A DNA stretch of 5,966 bases, from contig JAHEHB010000218.1 in assembly GCA_024644775.1 (NCBI GenBank), positions 1-5,966 on the forward strand, in the 5' to 3' direction. The number at the start of each line of letters is the position of its first letter. Position 1 is the stretch's first letter. This DNA is from Deltaproteobacteria bacterium (GTDB lineage Bacteria > Desulfobacterota > Desulfobacteria > Desulfobacterales > SURF-15). Below are positions 1 to 5,966 of the stretch, in pieces. The notes under the pieces are model-generated. The model made no database searches, had not been told where the DNA came from, and saw only the letters and a list, made by a program, of their open reading frames with translations. Made by a program: the position numbers and the translations under genes.

Positions 1-80
1 CTGTTTCAGGTTATACATCAAAGTTTTAAGCTGGAGTTAAAGCAAAGAGAAGCACTGAGCTCCTAAAAATCCCCGATTGT

Positions 81-97
81 CAGGTATATTTTACCTG
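81..97. promoter_or_regulatory. Perfect dyad, candidate operator
   Basis: CAGGTA (81-86) and TACCTG (92-97) form a perfect inverted repeat around the 5-base centre TATTT. The 17-base length and AT-rich centre are typical of a binding site for a dimeric regulator such as GntR- or LacI-type proteins, but no regulator gene is in the window and the site does not match a consensus I can name. No T-tract follows, so a terminator is unlikely. It lies about 455 bases upstream of dctP, which makes control of that gene indirect unless transcription starts near 165. Confidence 0.3.
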
Positions 98-125
98 TCC
101 CTATTACCCCTATTACTCTATTATT

Positions 126-158
126 CTTTGTTGATCAAAGATATCGCTTTTGCATAAT
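126..158 (+). promoter_or_regulatory. Candidate sigma-70-like promoter overlapping a dyad
   Basis: TTGATC (131-136) and CATAAT (153-158) are separated by 16 bases and approximate the -35 and -10 boxes. The -35 half sits inside a dyad, CTTTG (126-130) and CAAAG (136-140) around TTGAT, whose core TTGATCAA is itself palindromic. A regulator bound there would block the promoter. Transcription would start near 165 and give a leader of nearly 390 bases before dctP. This is pattern matching only; AT-rich DNA gives such matches by chance. Confidence 0.3.
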
Positions 159-210
159 TCAAAGAATCGATTCTTACCCACTGACTTAGCCCGGGAGCCT
201 TTTCGGGTAG

Positions 211-387
211 TGTGGGATATCTTCCCCCATCCAGACATACGGATCCGAGCTGCCCGGCGGGCTTCAGGTGTTTTGTCCAGCCCAAAACATCGAAGCGGCC
301 ATCGCCATCGGACTGGCCATCGAGCAGCTGACCGGTCCGCCGCCCATGCCGGATGTAACCGCCTTTTTACAGTTGGCGATAATGTAA
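211..387 (+). pseudogene. Possible decayed C-terminal gene remnant, unknown family
   Basis: The frame opened by the stop at 208-210 and closed by TAA 385-387 encodes about 58 residues. From 241 it reads as a plausible protein tail: GSELPGGLQVFCPAQ, then an alanine/isoleucine-rich helix-like stretch ending GLAIEQLTG, then PPPMPDVTAFL. Codon third positions are mostly G or C from 241 to 360, unlike the flanking AT-rich DNA, which is how coding DNA in this window behaves. There is no good start: the first in-frame candidate is GTG at 268 with no clear ribosome site. I read it as the 3' end of a gene that has lost its 5' part, though a tiny real gene is possible. I do not recognise the family. 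The overlapping frame starting with TTG at 150 is arginine- and histidine-rich and looks like a shadow. Confidence 0.35.
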
Positions 388-415
388 AAATACCTTGAGC
401 TCGGTCAATTTATGG

Positions 416-444
416 TAGACAATTTCAGCATGGTTTTTTATATC
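416..444 (+). promoter_or_regulatory. Candidate promoter for the TRAP operon
   Basis: TAGACA (416-421, five of six bases of the -35 consensus) and TATATC (439-444, four of six of the -10) are separated by 17 bases. The pair lies just downstream of the remnant reading frame and about 110 bases before the dctP start, a normal position for the main operon promoter. A short dyad TCTGA-A-TCAGA (454-464) follows at the expected start of the transcript and could be an operator. The call is by inspection only. Confidence 0.35.
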
Positions 445-551
445 ATGGAAACATCTGAATCAGAGAGGAGGTAAACCCCGAAGCGACAAGACGACCCCGA
501 TCTTCTGACATACAACTTTAATTAACCCTAACCATTGGAAGGAGGATTATT

Positions 552-1553
552 ATGAAGGTAAAACATTTGAGTATCTTTTTGTTGGTGGTGGTGTTGGCTT
601 TTTCATTTTCAACACCGGTGAGCGCTGCAGAATACACCATCCGGTTCGCCGGCGCCCAGCCCAAAGGCCATCCCTTAACCGAGCTTCAGTTTAAGTTCAA
701 GGAACTGACTGAAAAATACAGCAAAGGCGCCATCGAGGTGAAAGTCTACCACTCCAACCAGCTGGGTGGCATTACCGAAGTCAATGAGGCGGTGCGGGAC
801 GGCTCGGTCACCATGAGCATGAGCTCACTGACCTACATCGCCGGAAACTATAATGCAAAATTCGGTGTTACCTGCCTGCCCTATCTGGTGAATCGAAAAA
901 CCGCCTACAAGGTGTTCGAAATCATGGATGGGGAAATCGGCGCGCGGTTGTCCAAGGAGCTTGAAAAAAACAATTTCAAGATGCTCGGATATTATCAGCT
1001 CGGTTTTCGAAACATCACCAACAGTAAACGAGCGGTTCGGACACCCAAGGATCTGGCAGGCCTCAAGATCCGGCTGCAGCCCAATCCCGTTCATATCGAA
1101 GCGTTCCGCACCCTAGGGGCCAATCCCATAGGCATGGACTGGGCGGAAGTCTACAGCGCCATGCAGCAGGGGGTGATTGACGGTCAGGAAAACCCGGTGG
1201 ATATCATCTACATGAACAAGTTTTTTGAAGTCCAGAAATACTGCACCTTAAGCGGTCATTTCTTTGATATCGGCGGGGCTTACATAAACCTGACCTATTT
1301 CAACAATTTGCCGAAACCGATGCAGGATGCGGTGTTCAAAGCCGCTCATGAAGCCATGATCTTCGAGCGAAAGCTGTCCGCCGACCGGGAAGCGGATTTT
1401 GTGGCAAAACTCAAAAAGAAAATGGACGTGGTCGAGCTTACAGACGATGAACTGGCCCAGTTTAAGGAAAAATCTAAACCGATGTATGTCAAGGTCAAGG
1501 ATATCGTCAAAGACGATGCCCTGGTCGATCGGTATCTCGGGCATTTCAAATAA
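552..1553 (+). CDS. dctP: TRAP transporter periplasmic solute-binding receptor, DctP family
   Basis: This is the secreted receptor that captures the substrate, usually an organic acid, and delivers it to the DctQ/DctM membrane complex. The 333 residues match the family's usual length. Residues 1-25 form a signal peptide with a basic start (MKVK), a hydrophobic core and a VSA cleavage motif before A26. Conserved family elements follow: GFRN near 151-154, then LKIR at 171-174, whose Arg174 corresponds to the arginine that usually binds the substrate carboxylate. Next come a GANP element at 189-192 and the E-V-Y-S-A-M-Q-Q-G-V-I-D-G segment at 199-211, followed by QENP. The ATG at 552 is supported by AAGGAGG at 539-545, six bases upstream, and by the signal peptide. 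It heads a dctP-dctQ-dctM set. A carboxylate ligand is likely from the arginine, but its identity is unknown. Confidence 0.95.
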   Translation: MKVKHLSIFLLVVVLAFSFSTPVSAAEYTIRFAGAQPKGHPLTELQFKFKELTEKYSKGAIEVKVYHSNQLGGITEVNEAVRDGSVTMSMSSLTYIAGNYNAKFGVTCLPYLVNRKTAYKVFEIMDGEIGARLSKELEKNNFKMLGYYQLGFRNITNSKRAVRTPKDLAGLKIRLQPNPVHIEAFRTLGANPIGMDWAEVYSAMQQGVIDGQENPVDIIYMNKFFEVQKYCTLSGHFFDIGGAYINLTYFNNLPKPMQDAVFKAAHEAMIFERKLSADREADFVAKLKKKMDVVELTDDELAQFKEKSKPMYVKVKDIVKDDALVDRYLGHFK

Positions 1554-1623
1554 GCGTCCCGACAGGGTGATATAGACAAGTCACCATTTAATATTTCAAG
1601 AATTCGCCATCAAAACGAAAGGG

Positions 1624-1671
1624 TGGGAGCGCTCCACGCAAGCCGGCGCTTTTCGCAATATATTTGCCGGC
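1624..1671 (+). repeat. Inverted-repeat cluster between dctP and dctQ
   Basis: The 160-base gap contains the palindrome GGAGCGCTCC (1626-1635) and a pair of GCCGGC hexamers (1642-1647 and 1666-1671) able to pair across an 18-base loop. No T-tract follows, so these are not a clear terminator. Hairpins here could stabilise or process the mRNA so that the receptor is made in excess over the membrane subunits, a common need in binding-protein transporters. That role is inferred. Confidence 0.3.
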
Positions 1672-1713
1672 AGCTCCTGCCCTTTGCACACGCCGGATTC
1701 ACGGAGGCCGCAT

Positions 1714-2169
1714 ATGCGCCGTTTCGACACAATCATCACCCGACTGACCAAAATCATATTGACCGGTTTTATGAGCCTGATGATCATCCTTGTATTTGCC
1801 CAGGTCGTCTTCAGATATTTTGTCGGCTTGACGCCGTTTTTTATCGAAGAAGTATCACGGGGTCTGTTGATCTGGGTGAGTTTTTTAGGCGCCAGCTTAG
1901 CCCTTCGCGCATCCCAGCATATCGGGGTTGAATATTTTATCGGAAAATTGCCTGAAAACGCAAGACAACCGATCAAATGGATTGCTCAGATAAGCGTGCT
2001 GATCTTTCTTCTCTTTTTTCTATATGCCTCGTTTCGATACAGCTTGAACCAAACAGGACAGAACAGCGCCACCCTGCCGGTCTCCATGTTCTGGTTCTAT
2101 TTTTCGCTTCCAATAGGCGCACTGCTGATGATCTTCCAACAAATTTTCAGCGTCTTTCAAGGAGAATAA
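1714..2169 (+). CDS. dctQ: TRAP transporter small membrane subunit, DctQ family
   Basis: This is the small integral membrane subunit that pairs with DctM and helps dock the loaded receptor. With the ATG at 1714 it has 151 residues, normal for the family. An in-frame ATG at 1684 would add ten residues, but only the 1714 start has a ribosome site (GGAGG 1703-1707, six bases away), and the extra residues are polar and unlike a DctQ start. Four membrane segments are visible: about 12-34, 50-66, 88-107 and 122-143. The family signature spans the second one: E46, S48, R49, then L-I-W-V-S-F-L-G-A at 52-60, R65 and H69. It ends one base before the dctM start, which implies coupled translation. Substrate specificity is not visible here. 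Confidence 0.92.
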   Translation: MRRFDTIITRLTKIILTGFMSLMIILVFAQVVFRYFVGLTPFFIEEVSRGLLIWVSFLGASLALRASQHIGVEYFIGKLPENARQPIKWIAQISVLIFLLFFLYASFRYSLNQTGQNSATLPVSMFWFYFSLPIGALLMIFQQIFSVFQGE

Positions 2170-2170
2170 C

Positions 2171-3454
2171 GTGTTGACTGCATTCGTGATTACCTTTGTC
2201 ATCCTGCTGTTGATCGGCGTTCCGGTTGCTTTTGTCCTCGGCATGAGCGGGTTGGTGTCTTTACTGGTCTGGGGAGACATCTCGCCCATGTCGCTTATTC
2301 CCCAACGGGTCTTTAGAGGGATGAACAATTTTCCCTTGATGGCGATCCCGTTTTTTATCCTGGCCGGGGAACTCATGGGCAAATCGATCATGACCCGCCT
2401 GGTTCGGTTTTCCAACTCCATTATCGGTCATCTGAAGGGGGGGCTGGCCCATGTGAACGTGGTGGCCAGTATGTTCTTCGGCGGTATCACCGGCGCCGGT
2501 GTCGCGGATACGGCCGCCATCGGATCCATGCTCATTCCAACAATGGTCAAAGAAGGATACAGCCCGGCTTTCAGCACGGCGGTAACAGCTGCATCTTCGA
2601 CCATCGGCCCGATTATTCCCCCAAGCATCCCCATGGTGATCTATGCACTGACCGTCGGTAACATATCCATCGGCGGCCTGTTTATGGCCGGCATCATCCC
2701 GGGCATCCTGATAGGTTTGGGACAGATGCTGATGATTTCGTATTTCTCTCTGACCCGGAACCTGCCGAAGCATAGACAACGGTTTGAAATCAAAGAGTTT
2801 TTTGTCTCACTTAAAGGTGCGGTGTGGGCCCTGCTGATGCCACTCATTATCCTGGGTGGGATATTAAGCGGTATATTTACCGCCACCGAAGCCGCCGCCG
2901 TGGCTGTGGTCTATGCCCTGTTTGTCAATTTCGTGATCTATCGCGACATGTCGTTCAAAGAGCTCTATGACTGCATCATCCACAGCTCTATTATCACCTC
3001 GGTGGTCATGTTTATGATCGGTACGGCAAAAATCGCCAGCTGGATCATCACGATCCAGGATGTTCCTCAAAAACTGGTGGCGGTGATATCCGCTGTGTCG
3101 CCGAGCCCCGTGGTCTTTCTGGTATTTATCATGATCCTGCTCTTTTCGGTGGGGTGTCTGATGGAATCCTCAACCGCCATCATCATGTTCGCACCGATTT
3201 TAGCCCCTGTGGCCGATGCCTTCGGCATTCATCCCATCCATTTCGGATTCGTGGTGGTGCTGAATCTGATGATCGGCATGATCACACCACCGGTCGGCAT
3301 TATCCTCTTTGTTGCCAGCAGCATCGGCGATGTTAAATTTGAAGCACTGGTCAAAGCGATTTTTCCGTTCCTTATCGTTACCATGCTGACATTGTTTATA
3401 ATTGTTTTTATACCGGATATTGCCCTCTTTTTGCCGAGAATGTTTGGCTATTAA
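2171..3454 (+). CDS. dctM: TRAP transporter large membrane subunit, DctM family
   Basis: This is the main transport subunit, which moves the substrate across the inner membrane, probably with sodium ions. It has 427 residues, typical of DctM. It begins with GTG at 2171, supported by AAGGAG at 2159-2164 inside the end of dctQ. The protein is hydrophobic throughout, with about a dozen membrane segments. Conserved motifs are F-F-G-G-I-T-G-A-G-V-A-D at 102-113, I-G-P-I-I-P-P-S-I at 145-153, G-I-F-T-A-T-E-A-A-A at 234-243 and N-L-M-I-G-M-I-T-P-P-V-G at 365-376. The two repeats of G- and P-rich loops correspond to the paired re-entrant hairpins that form the ion and substrate sites in this family. 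The gene is intact and immediately follows dctQ. Confidence 0.96.
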   Translation: MLTAFVITFVILLLIGVPVAFVLGMSGLVSLLVWGDISPMSLIPQRVFRGMNNFPLMAIPFFILAGELMGKSIMTRLVRFSNSIIGHLKGGLAHVNVVASMFFGGITGAGVADTAAIGSMLIPTMVKEGYSPAFSTAVTAASSTIGPIIPPSIPMVIYALTVGNISIGGLFMAGIIPGILIGLGQMLMISYFSLTRNLPKHRQRFEIKEFFVSLKGAVWALLMPLIILGGILSGIFTATEAAAVAVVYALFVNFVIYRDMSFKELYDCIIHSSIITSVVMFMIGTAKIASWIITIQDVPQKLVAVISAVSPSPVVFLVFIMILLFSVGCLMESSTAIIMFAPILAPVADAFGIHPIHFGFVVVLNLMIGMITPPVGIILFVASSIGDVKFEALVKAIFPFLIVTMLTLFIIVFIPDIALFLPRMFGY

Positions 3455-3474
3455 GAATAACAAGGATTGCGAAC

Positions 3475-3493
3475 GAACCGGATTGGCCGGTTT
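3475..3493 (+). terminator. Hairpin just after dctM, possible attenuator
   Basis: AACCGG (3476-3481) and CCGGTT (3487-3492) pair perfectly around the loop ATTGG, with an extra G-T pair outside. The stem starts 20 bases past the dctM stop. Only a weak pyrimidine stretch (TTTCTC) follows, so full intrinsic termination is unlikely. Partial termination or protection of the upstream mRNA end would separate transporter expression from the downstream enzymes. The function is inferred from position and structure. Confidence 0.35.
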
Positions 3494-3605
3494 CTCAGAG
3501 AGAAGAAAAAGCGGTATCGGAATTACTCGATGGCCCGAATATCAGGAAAAAAAGGCCTACCGGGAGCGTTTGGAGGAATATTATCGGCAACACAGCAGAG
3601 ATTAG
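3483..3605 (+). CDS. Possible small basic peptide gene, or remnant, between dctM and the amidase genes
   Basis: A frame of about 40 codons ends at TAG 3603-3605 and contains a strongly hydrophilic, helix-prone tail: WPEYQEKKAYRERLEEYY then RQHSRD. The same frame is open backwards into dctM. The only in-frame start after the dctM stop is TTG at 3483, inside the hairpin loop and without a ribosome binding site. The tail looks more protein-like than the competing frame, which runs through to the next gene. It may be a real short gene with an unusual start, the end of a lost gene, or chance. I do not recognise a family. Confidence 0.2.
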   Translation: MAGFSERRKSGIGITRWPEYQEKKAYRERLEEYYRQHSRD

Positions 3606-3637
3606 TCCAAAAAACCTTATACAAAGGGGGAGAAAAA

Positions 3638-3823
3638 ATGTCGACTCACCAAGGCAAGCATTCATCTGATCGATATTCACTGAAAATCGCCGGGCATGTT
3701 GTACCGGACGAACAAAAATCTTCACTTGAAAAAGCAGCAGACGATTTGGCTAAAAAAGTCGATGCAGCACGTCATCTGGATCCATTGGATGCAGGACCGG
3801 CCATTGTTTTTGATCCCAGGTGA
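3638..3823 (+). CDS. Small GatC/AtzG-like amidase partner protein
   Basis: This encodes 61 residues. The start at 3638 is chosen because it follows a strong AAAGGGGGAG ribosome site at 3623-3632. The frame also opens upstream to TTG at 3467, but the added residues are basic and look noncoding. The protein has a polar start, a segment around 18-24 (AGHVVPD) and a helix at about 25-48. It ends with L-D-P-L-D-A-G-P-A-I-V-F-D-P-R. This layout, with one helical region and a final (E/G)-P-A-x-x-F-x-P motif, is that of the small subunits that wrap around amidase-signature enzymes. Examples are GatC in the tRNA amidotransferase and AtzG, the partner of AtzE. The amidase gene follows after 35 bases, which supports the pairing. 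The likely role is stabilising the amidase or completing its active site. The match is by pattern only, and the protein is short. Confidence 0.6.
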   Translation: MSTHQGKHSSDRYSLKIAGHVVPDEQKSSLEKAADDLAKKVDAARHLDPLDAGPAIVFDPR

Positions 3824-3858
3824 TGACCGGTTAACGGGAAACCATAAGGAGAATTCTC

Positions 3859-5277
3859 ATGGCAGCCAATTTAGATTTTCAGACCCTGACCATCACCCGT
3901 CTGTCGGAGCAGATCCGAAAAAAGGAGATATCACCGGTTGAGGTGATCGACGCGTCTCTTGAACGATGCGAGAGTACCCAGAAAAAACTCAATGCGTTCA
4001 TCACCATATTGGATGAACACGCCAGGAAGGTTGCGCGGCAAGCTGAGAACGAAATCGTCAACGGCCGGTATCGAGGACCGTTGCATGGTATTCCCTTAGC
4101 CCCCAAAGACCTCTTTTTTACATCCGGTATAAAGACAACTTGCGGTAGCCGGATATTGGCCGACTTTGTTCCTAAAGAAGATGCCACGGTTATTTCCCGG
4201 CTCACGGATGCCGGCGCCATTCTCATCGGGAAAACCAATATGCACGAGTTTGCTTTCGGGACCACCAGCCACAACCCGCATTACGGCAATGTGGGAAACC
4301 CTTGGGATCCCGAGCGGGTACCCGGAGGCTCCAGCGGAGGCTCCGCAGCAGCCGTGGCAACCGGCTGCGCTTTGCTGACATTGGGGACCGATACGGGTGG
4401 ATCGATCCGGATACCATCCGCTTTGTGCGGTACGGCAGGCATCAAGCCCACATTCGGGAGGGTGAGCAAACACGGCGTATATCCGCTTTGCTGGTCCTTG
4501 GACCATCCCGGGCCCATGGCTCGAACCGTAGCGGATGCCAGTATTGCGCTTCGATATATGGCGGGATACGATCCAAAGGATCCCTGCACCCGGGATGTGC
4601 CTGTGGATGACTATTTTGAAGGTCTCACAGGTGATATCAGGGGGGTCAGAGTGGGCGTGCCGGATACGGTTTATTTTGAGGCGATCGATTCGGAAGTAAA
4701 AGAAGGAGTGGAAACCGCCATTGATGCCCTTAAAGATCTGGGCGCAACGGTTTCCCCGGTTCATATTCCGGGTTTGGACAGAGCCTCTGCCGCAACCCTT
4801 CTGATTCTCTCTGCAGAGGCGGCTGGATGTCTGGAGAAATTTCACCGCACCAGGCCCGATGACATCGGCAGCGACGTTCGGAGCCGGCTGGATCTCGGCG
4901 CACTTCATTTGTCGTCAAGCTACATCAAAGCGCAGCGCATCCGACGCATGATGCAGGAACATTTCGCAGAAGCTCTGATGAAGGTGGATGTGCTGGCGAC
5001 TCCGGGTGTGAGCATTCCCGCTCCACGCCAGGATGAAGACACCGTCAGGCTGGATGGTGAGGATTTTCCGGTGGGTGTGGCGTTGACACGATGCACCCGT
5101 GTTTTCAATCTTGTCGGACTGCCGTCTGTTTCCGTTCCCGTAGAGTTTACCAAGGACGGACTTCCAATAGGCATGCAAATAGCCGGAAGACCGTTTGATG
5201 AAACAACGGCTTTGCGGGTCGCAGAGGCGTATGAACGGCACATTTATCGACCGGAGAGATGGCCGGATGTGGAATGA
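3859..5277 (+). CDS. Amidase-signature family hydrolase, GatA/AtzE-like
   Basis: This cytoplasmic enzyme hydrolyses a carbon-nitrogen amide bond. Its 472 residues are the usual family length and it has no signal peptide. The catalytic triad is complete: Lys83 in PLAPKD, cis-Ser158 in GGSSGGS (156-162) and the nucleophile Ser182 in TDTGGS (177-182). The 24-residue gap between the two serines is the usual one. The G-S-I-R-I-P-S-A-L-C-G stretch after it and K-P-T-F-G-R at 196-201 are strongly GatA-like, as is the GLPIGMQIAGRPF ending near 434-446. ATG 3859 follows AAGGAGA (3846-3852) by six bases. A true tRNA amidotransferase GatA is unlikely, because no gatB is nearby and the gene sits among transport and aldolase genes. 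An AtzE-like role with the small upstream protein is the better fit. The substrate is unknown. Confidence 0.9.
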   Translation: MAANLDFQTLTITRLSEQIRKKEISPVEVIDASLERCESTQKKLNAFITILDEHARKVARQAENEIVNGRYRGPLHGIPLAPKDLFFTSGIKTTCGSRILADFVPKEDATVISRLTDAGAILIGKTNMHEFAFGTTSHNPHYGNVGNPWDPERVPGGSSGGSAAAVATGCALLTLGTDTGGSIRIPSALCGTAGIKPTFGRVSKHGVYPLCWSLDHPGPMARTVADASIALRYMAGYDPKDPCTRDVPVDDYFEGLTGDIRGVRVGVPDTVYFEAIDSEVKEGVETAIDALKDLGATVSPVHIPGLDRASAATLLILSAEAAGCLEKFHRTRPDDIGSDVRSRLDLGALHLSSSYIKAQRIRRMMQEHFAEALMKVDVLATPGVSIPAPRQDEDTVRLDGEDFPVGVALTRCTRVFNLVGLPSVSVPVEFTKDGLPIGMQIAGRPFDETTALRVAEAYERHIYRPERWPDVE

Positions 5278-5312
5278 AACTGGATTTTTATGAGGTAGAG
5301 GAGGATTAAATT

Positions 5313-5966
5313 ATGGTCAGAGAAAATAAAACAAGGGCAAAGATCAAGGCGGGAGTCGTTATTTTTGGTGCCACCGTGGGAGTGAACGATCCCAACGTTA
5401 TCGAACTGGCAGGCGCTCTCGGATTCGATTTCGTTACCATTGACTGTGAGCATGATCTGTTCAATGAGCGGGATCTTGAAAACGTCATTCGAGCTGCAAA
5501 TCTCCATGATGTTACCCCTATTGTGCGTATGCAAAACAATCCGGAACTGATGCTGCATGCATTAAATGGCGGTGCGCAAGGCATTCTGGTGGCCCGTGTC
5601 AATTCCGCAGCAGCCGCACAGAGCGTGTTGGATGCCGCTAAATTTCACCCGGAAGGAAAGCGAACGGTTTTCTTTAGGAGTCGGGGAGGGAACTTTACTT
5701 TGGACGTTGCAGAAACCTCACCCAAACAGTGGTCACTGGATATCAACCGTGAAACCATGGTCGGTTGCCTTGTTGAAGAGATCGACGGTGTTAACCATCT
5801 GGATGAGATTCTGGCCATTCCGGATATTGATTTTATCGATCTCGGTCCTTTGGATCTGGCCCATTCCATGGGATGGCCGGATCCGGCGGAGGTGAACGGG
5901 CTGGTGGATAAAATCGTCTCTGAGTCCATAAAAGCGGGAAAGGCGGTTTCTATACCCGCCACGGTG
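5313..5966 (+). CDS. HpcH/HpaI-family class II aldolase, 3' end missing
   Basis: The frame starts at ATG 5313, eight bases after AGGAGG (5299-5304), and stays open for 218 codons to the window edge. The family is normally about 250-265 residues, so only the C-terminal tail is missing. These enzymes make or break a C-C bond in 2-oxo acids using a divalent metal. Seen here are D44 and H47 in I-D-C-E-H (general base His), R72 in I-V-R-M (substrate-binding Arg), E155 in L-V-E-E and D181 in G-P-L-D-L (metal ligands). The 26-residue Glu-Asp spacing matches HpaI. The P-E-G-K-R element at 113-117 stands for the usual PPxGxRG. The usual Asp of the LD-G-A motif is Asn85. The gap after the amidase is 35 bases, so the two are probably co-transcribed. 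Close alternatives are 2-dehydro-3-deoxy-sugar-acid or 4-hydroxy-2-oxo-diacid aldolases; which one cannot be told. Confidence 0.88.
   Translation, partial: MVRENKTRAKIKAGVVIFGATVGVNDPNVIELAGALGFDFVTIDCEHDLFNERDLENVIRAANLHDVTPIVRMQNNPELMLHALNGGAQGILVARVNSAAAAQSVLDAAKFHPEGKRTVFFRSRGGNFTLDVAETSPKQWSLDINRETMVGCLVEEIDGVNHLDEILAIPDIDFIDLGPLDLAHSMGWPDPAEVNGLVDKIVSESIKAGKAVSIPATV

Larger units (their letters stand above)
1..551. other. Long leader region without a confident gene
   Basis: No convincing full gene is present on either strand. In the first frame the bases 1-66 are open and end at TAA 64-66, which could be the last 21 codons of an upstream gene (ending LKQREALSS). The stretch is AT-rich and all three forward frames stay open for a while, so this is weak. 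From about 80 to 160 there are two dyads and AT-rich promoter-like DNA. Bases 211-387 look like degenerate coding DNA. Bases 388-551 are AT-rich again, with a promoter-like pair and the dctP ribosome binding site. A run of near-repeats of CTATTAC occurs at 101-126. Confidence 0.6.

Noticed and set aside
101..126. Near-repeats of CTATTAC as a CRISPR or iteron array
   Set aside because: Only three imperfect copies of about nine bases with no spacers and no replication gene; likely simple-sequence drift.
150..398. 82-codon frame starting with TTG
   Set aside because: Arg/His-rich translation with no ribosome site; the +1 frame at 211-387 has the better codon pattern, so this is its shadow.
1556..1570. 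CCC-GACA-GGG mini-hairpin after dctP as a terminator
   Set aside because: Only three base pairs and no T-tract; too weak to support.
1684..1713. Ten-residue N-terminal extension of DctQ
   Set aside because: The ATG at 1714 has a well-spaced GGAGG and gives the usual DctQ length; the extension is polar.
4096..4908. 270-codon reverse-strand frame opposite the amidase
   Set aside because: It lies wholly antisense to an intact amidase with a full catalytic triad, is rich in Cys, His, Arg and Gly, and shows no family motif.
3859..5277. Assignment as GatA of the tRNA-dependent amidotransferase
   Set aside because: Motifs are similar, but there is no gatB and the context is catabolic; the broader amidase-signature call is safer.
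5566..5895. 109-codon forward frame inside the aldolase
   Set aside because: Shadow of the aldolase frame, which carries the conserved His, Arg, Glu and Asp residues and has a strong ribosome site.

Overview
The window carries a compact plus-strand catabolic or uptake cluster, probably from a Gram-negative anaerobe. The best guess is a Desulfobacterota-like or other marine or sediment proteobacterium, because dedicated TRAP transporters beside amidase and aldolase genes are common in such genomes. This guess rests on gene content, the secreted receptor and moderate base composition only; no taxonomic marker gene is present.

Layout: bases 1-551 hold no confident gene. They contain dyad-symmetric sites, two candidate promoters and a short stretch (211-387) with codon-like composition that looks like the tail of a decayed gene. 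From 552 to 3454 lies a complete three-part TRAP transporter in the order DctP (periplasmic receptor), DctQ (small membrane subunit) and DctM (large membrane subunit). A hairpin follows dctM. After a 183-base gap comes a 61-residue protein resembling the small GatC/AtzG-type partners of amidases. It is followed by a 472-residue amidase-signature hydrolase with an intact Lys-Ser-Ser triad. The last gene is an HpcH/HpaI-type class II aldolase that runs off the right edge after 218 codons.

How they may work together (inference): the TRAP system imports an organic acid, possibly one bearing an amide, using an ion gradient. The AtzG-like/amidase pair would remove an amide nitrogen in the cytoplasm, and the aldolase would split or rearrange the resulting hydroxy- or oxo-acid. 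All genes are co-directional with strong Shine-Dalgarno sequences and short gaps downstream of 3638, which fits one transcript with possible attenuation after dctM. The substrate cannot be read from the sequence. No rRNA, tRNA, CRISPR, insertion sequence or phage feature was seen.
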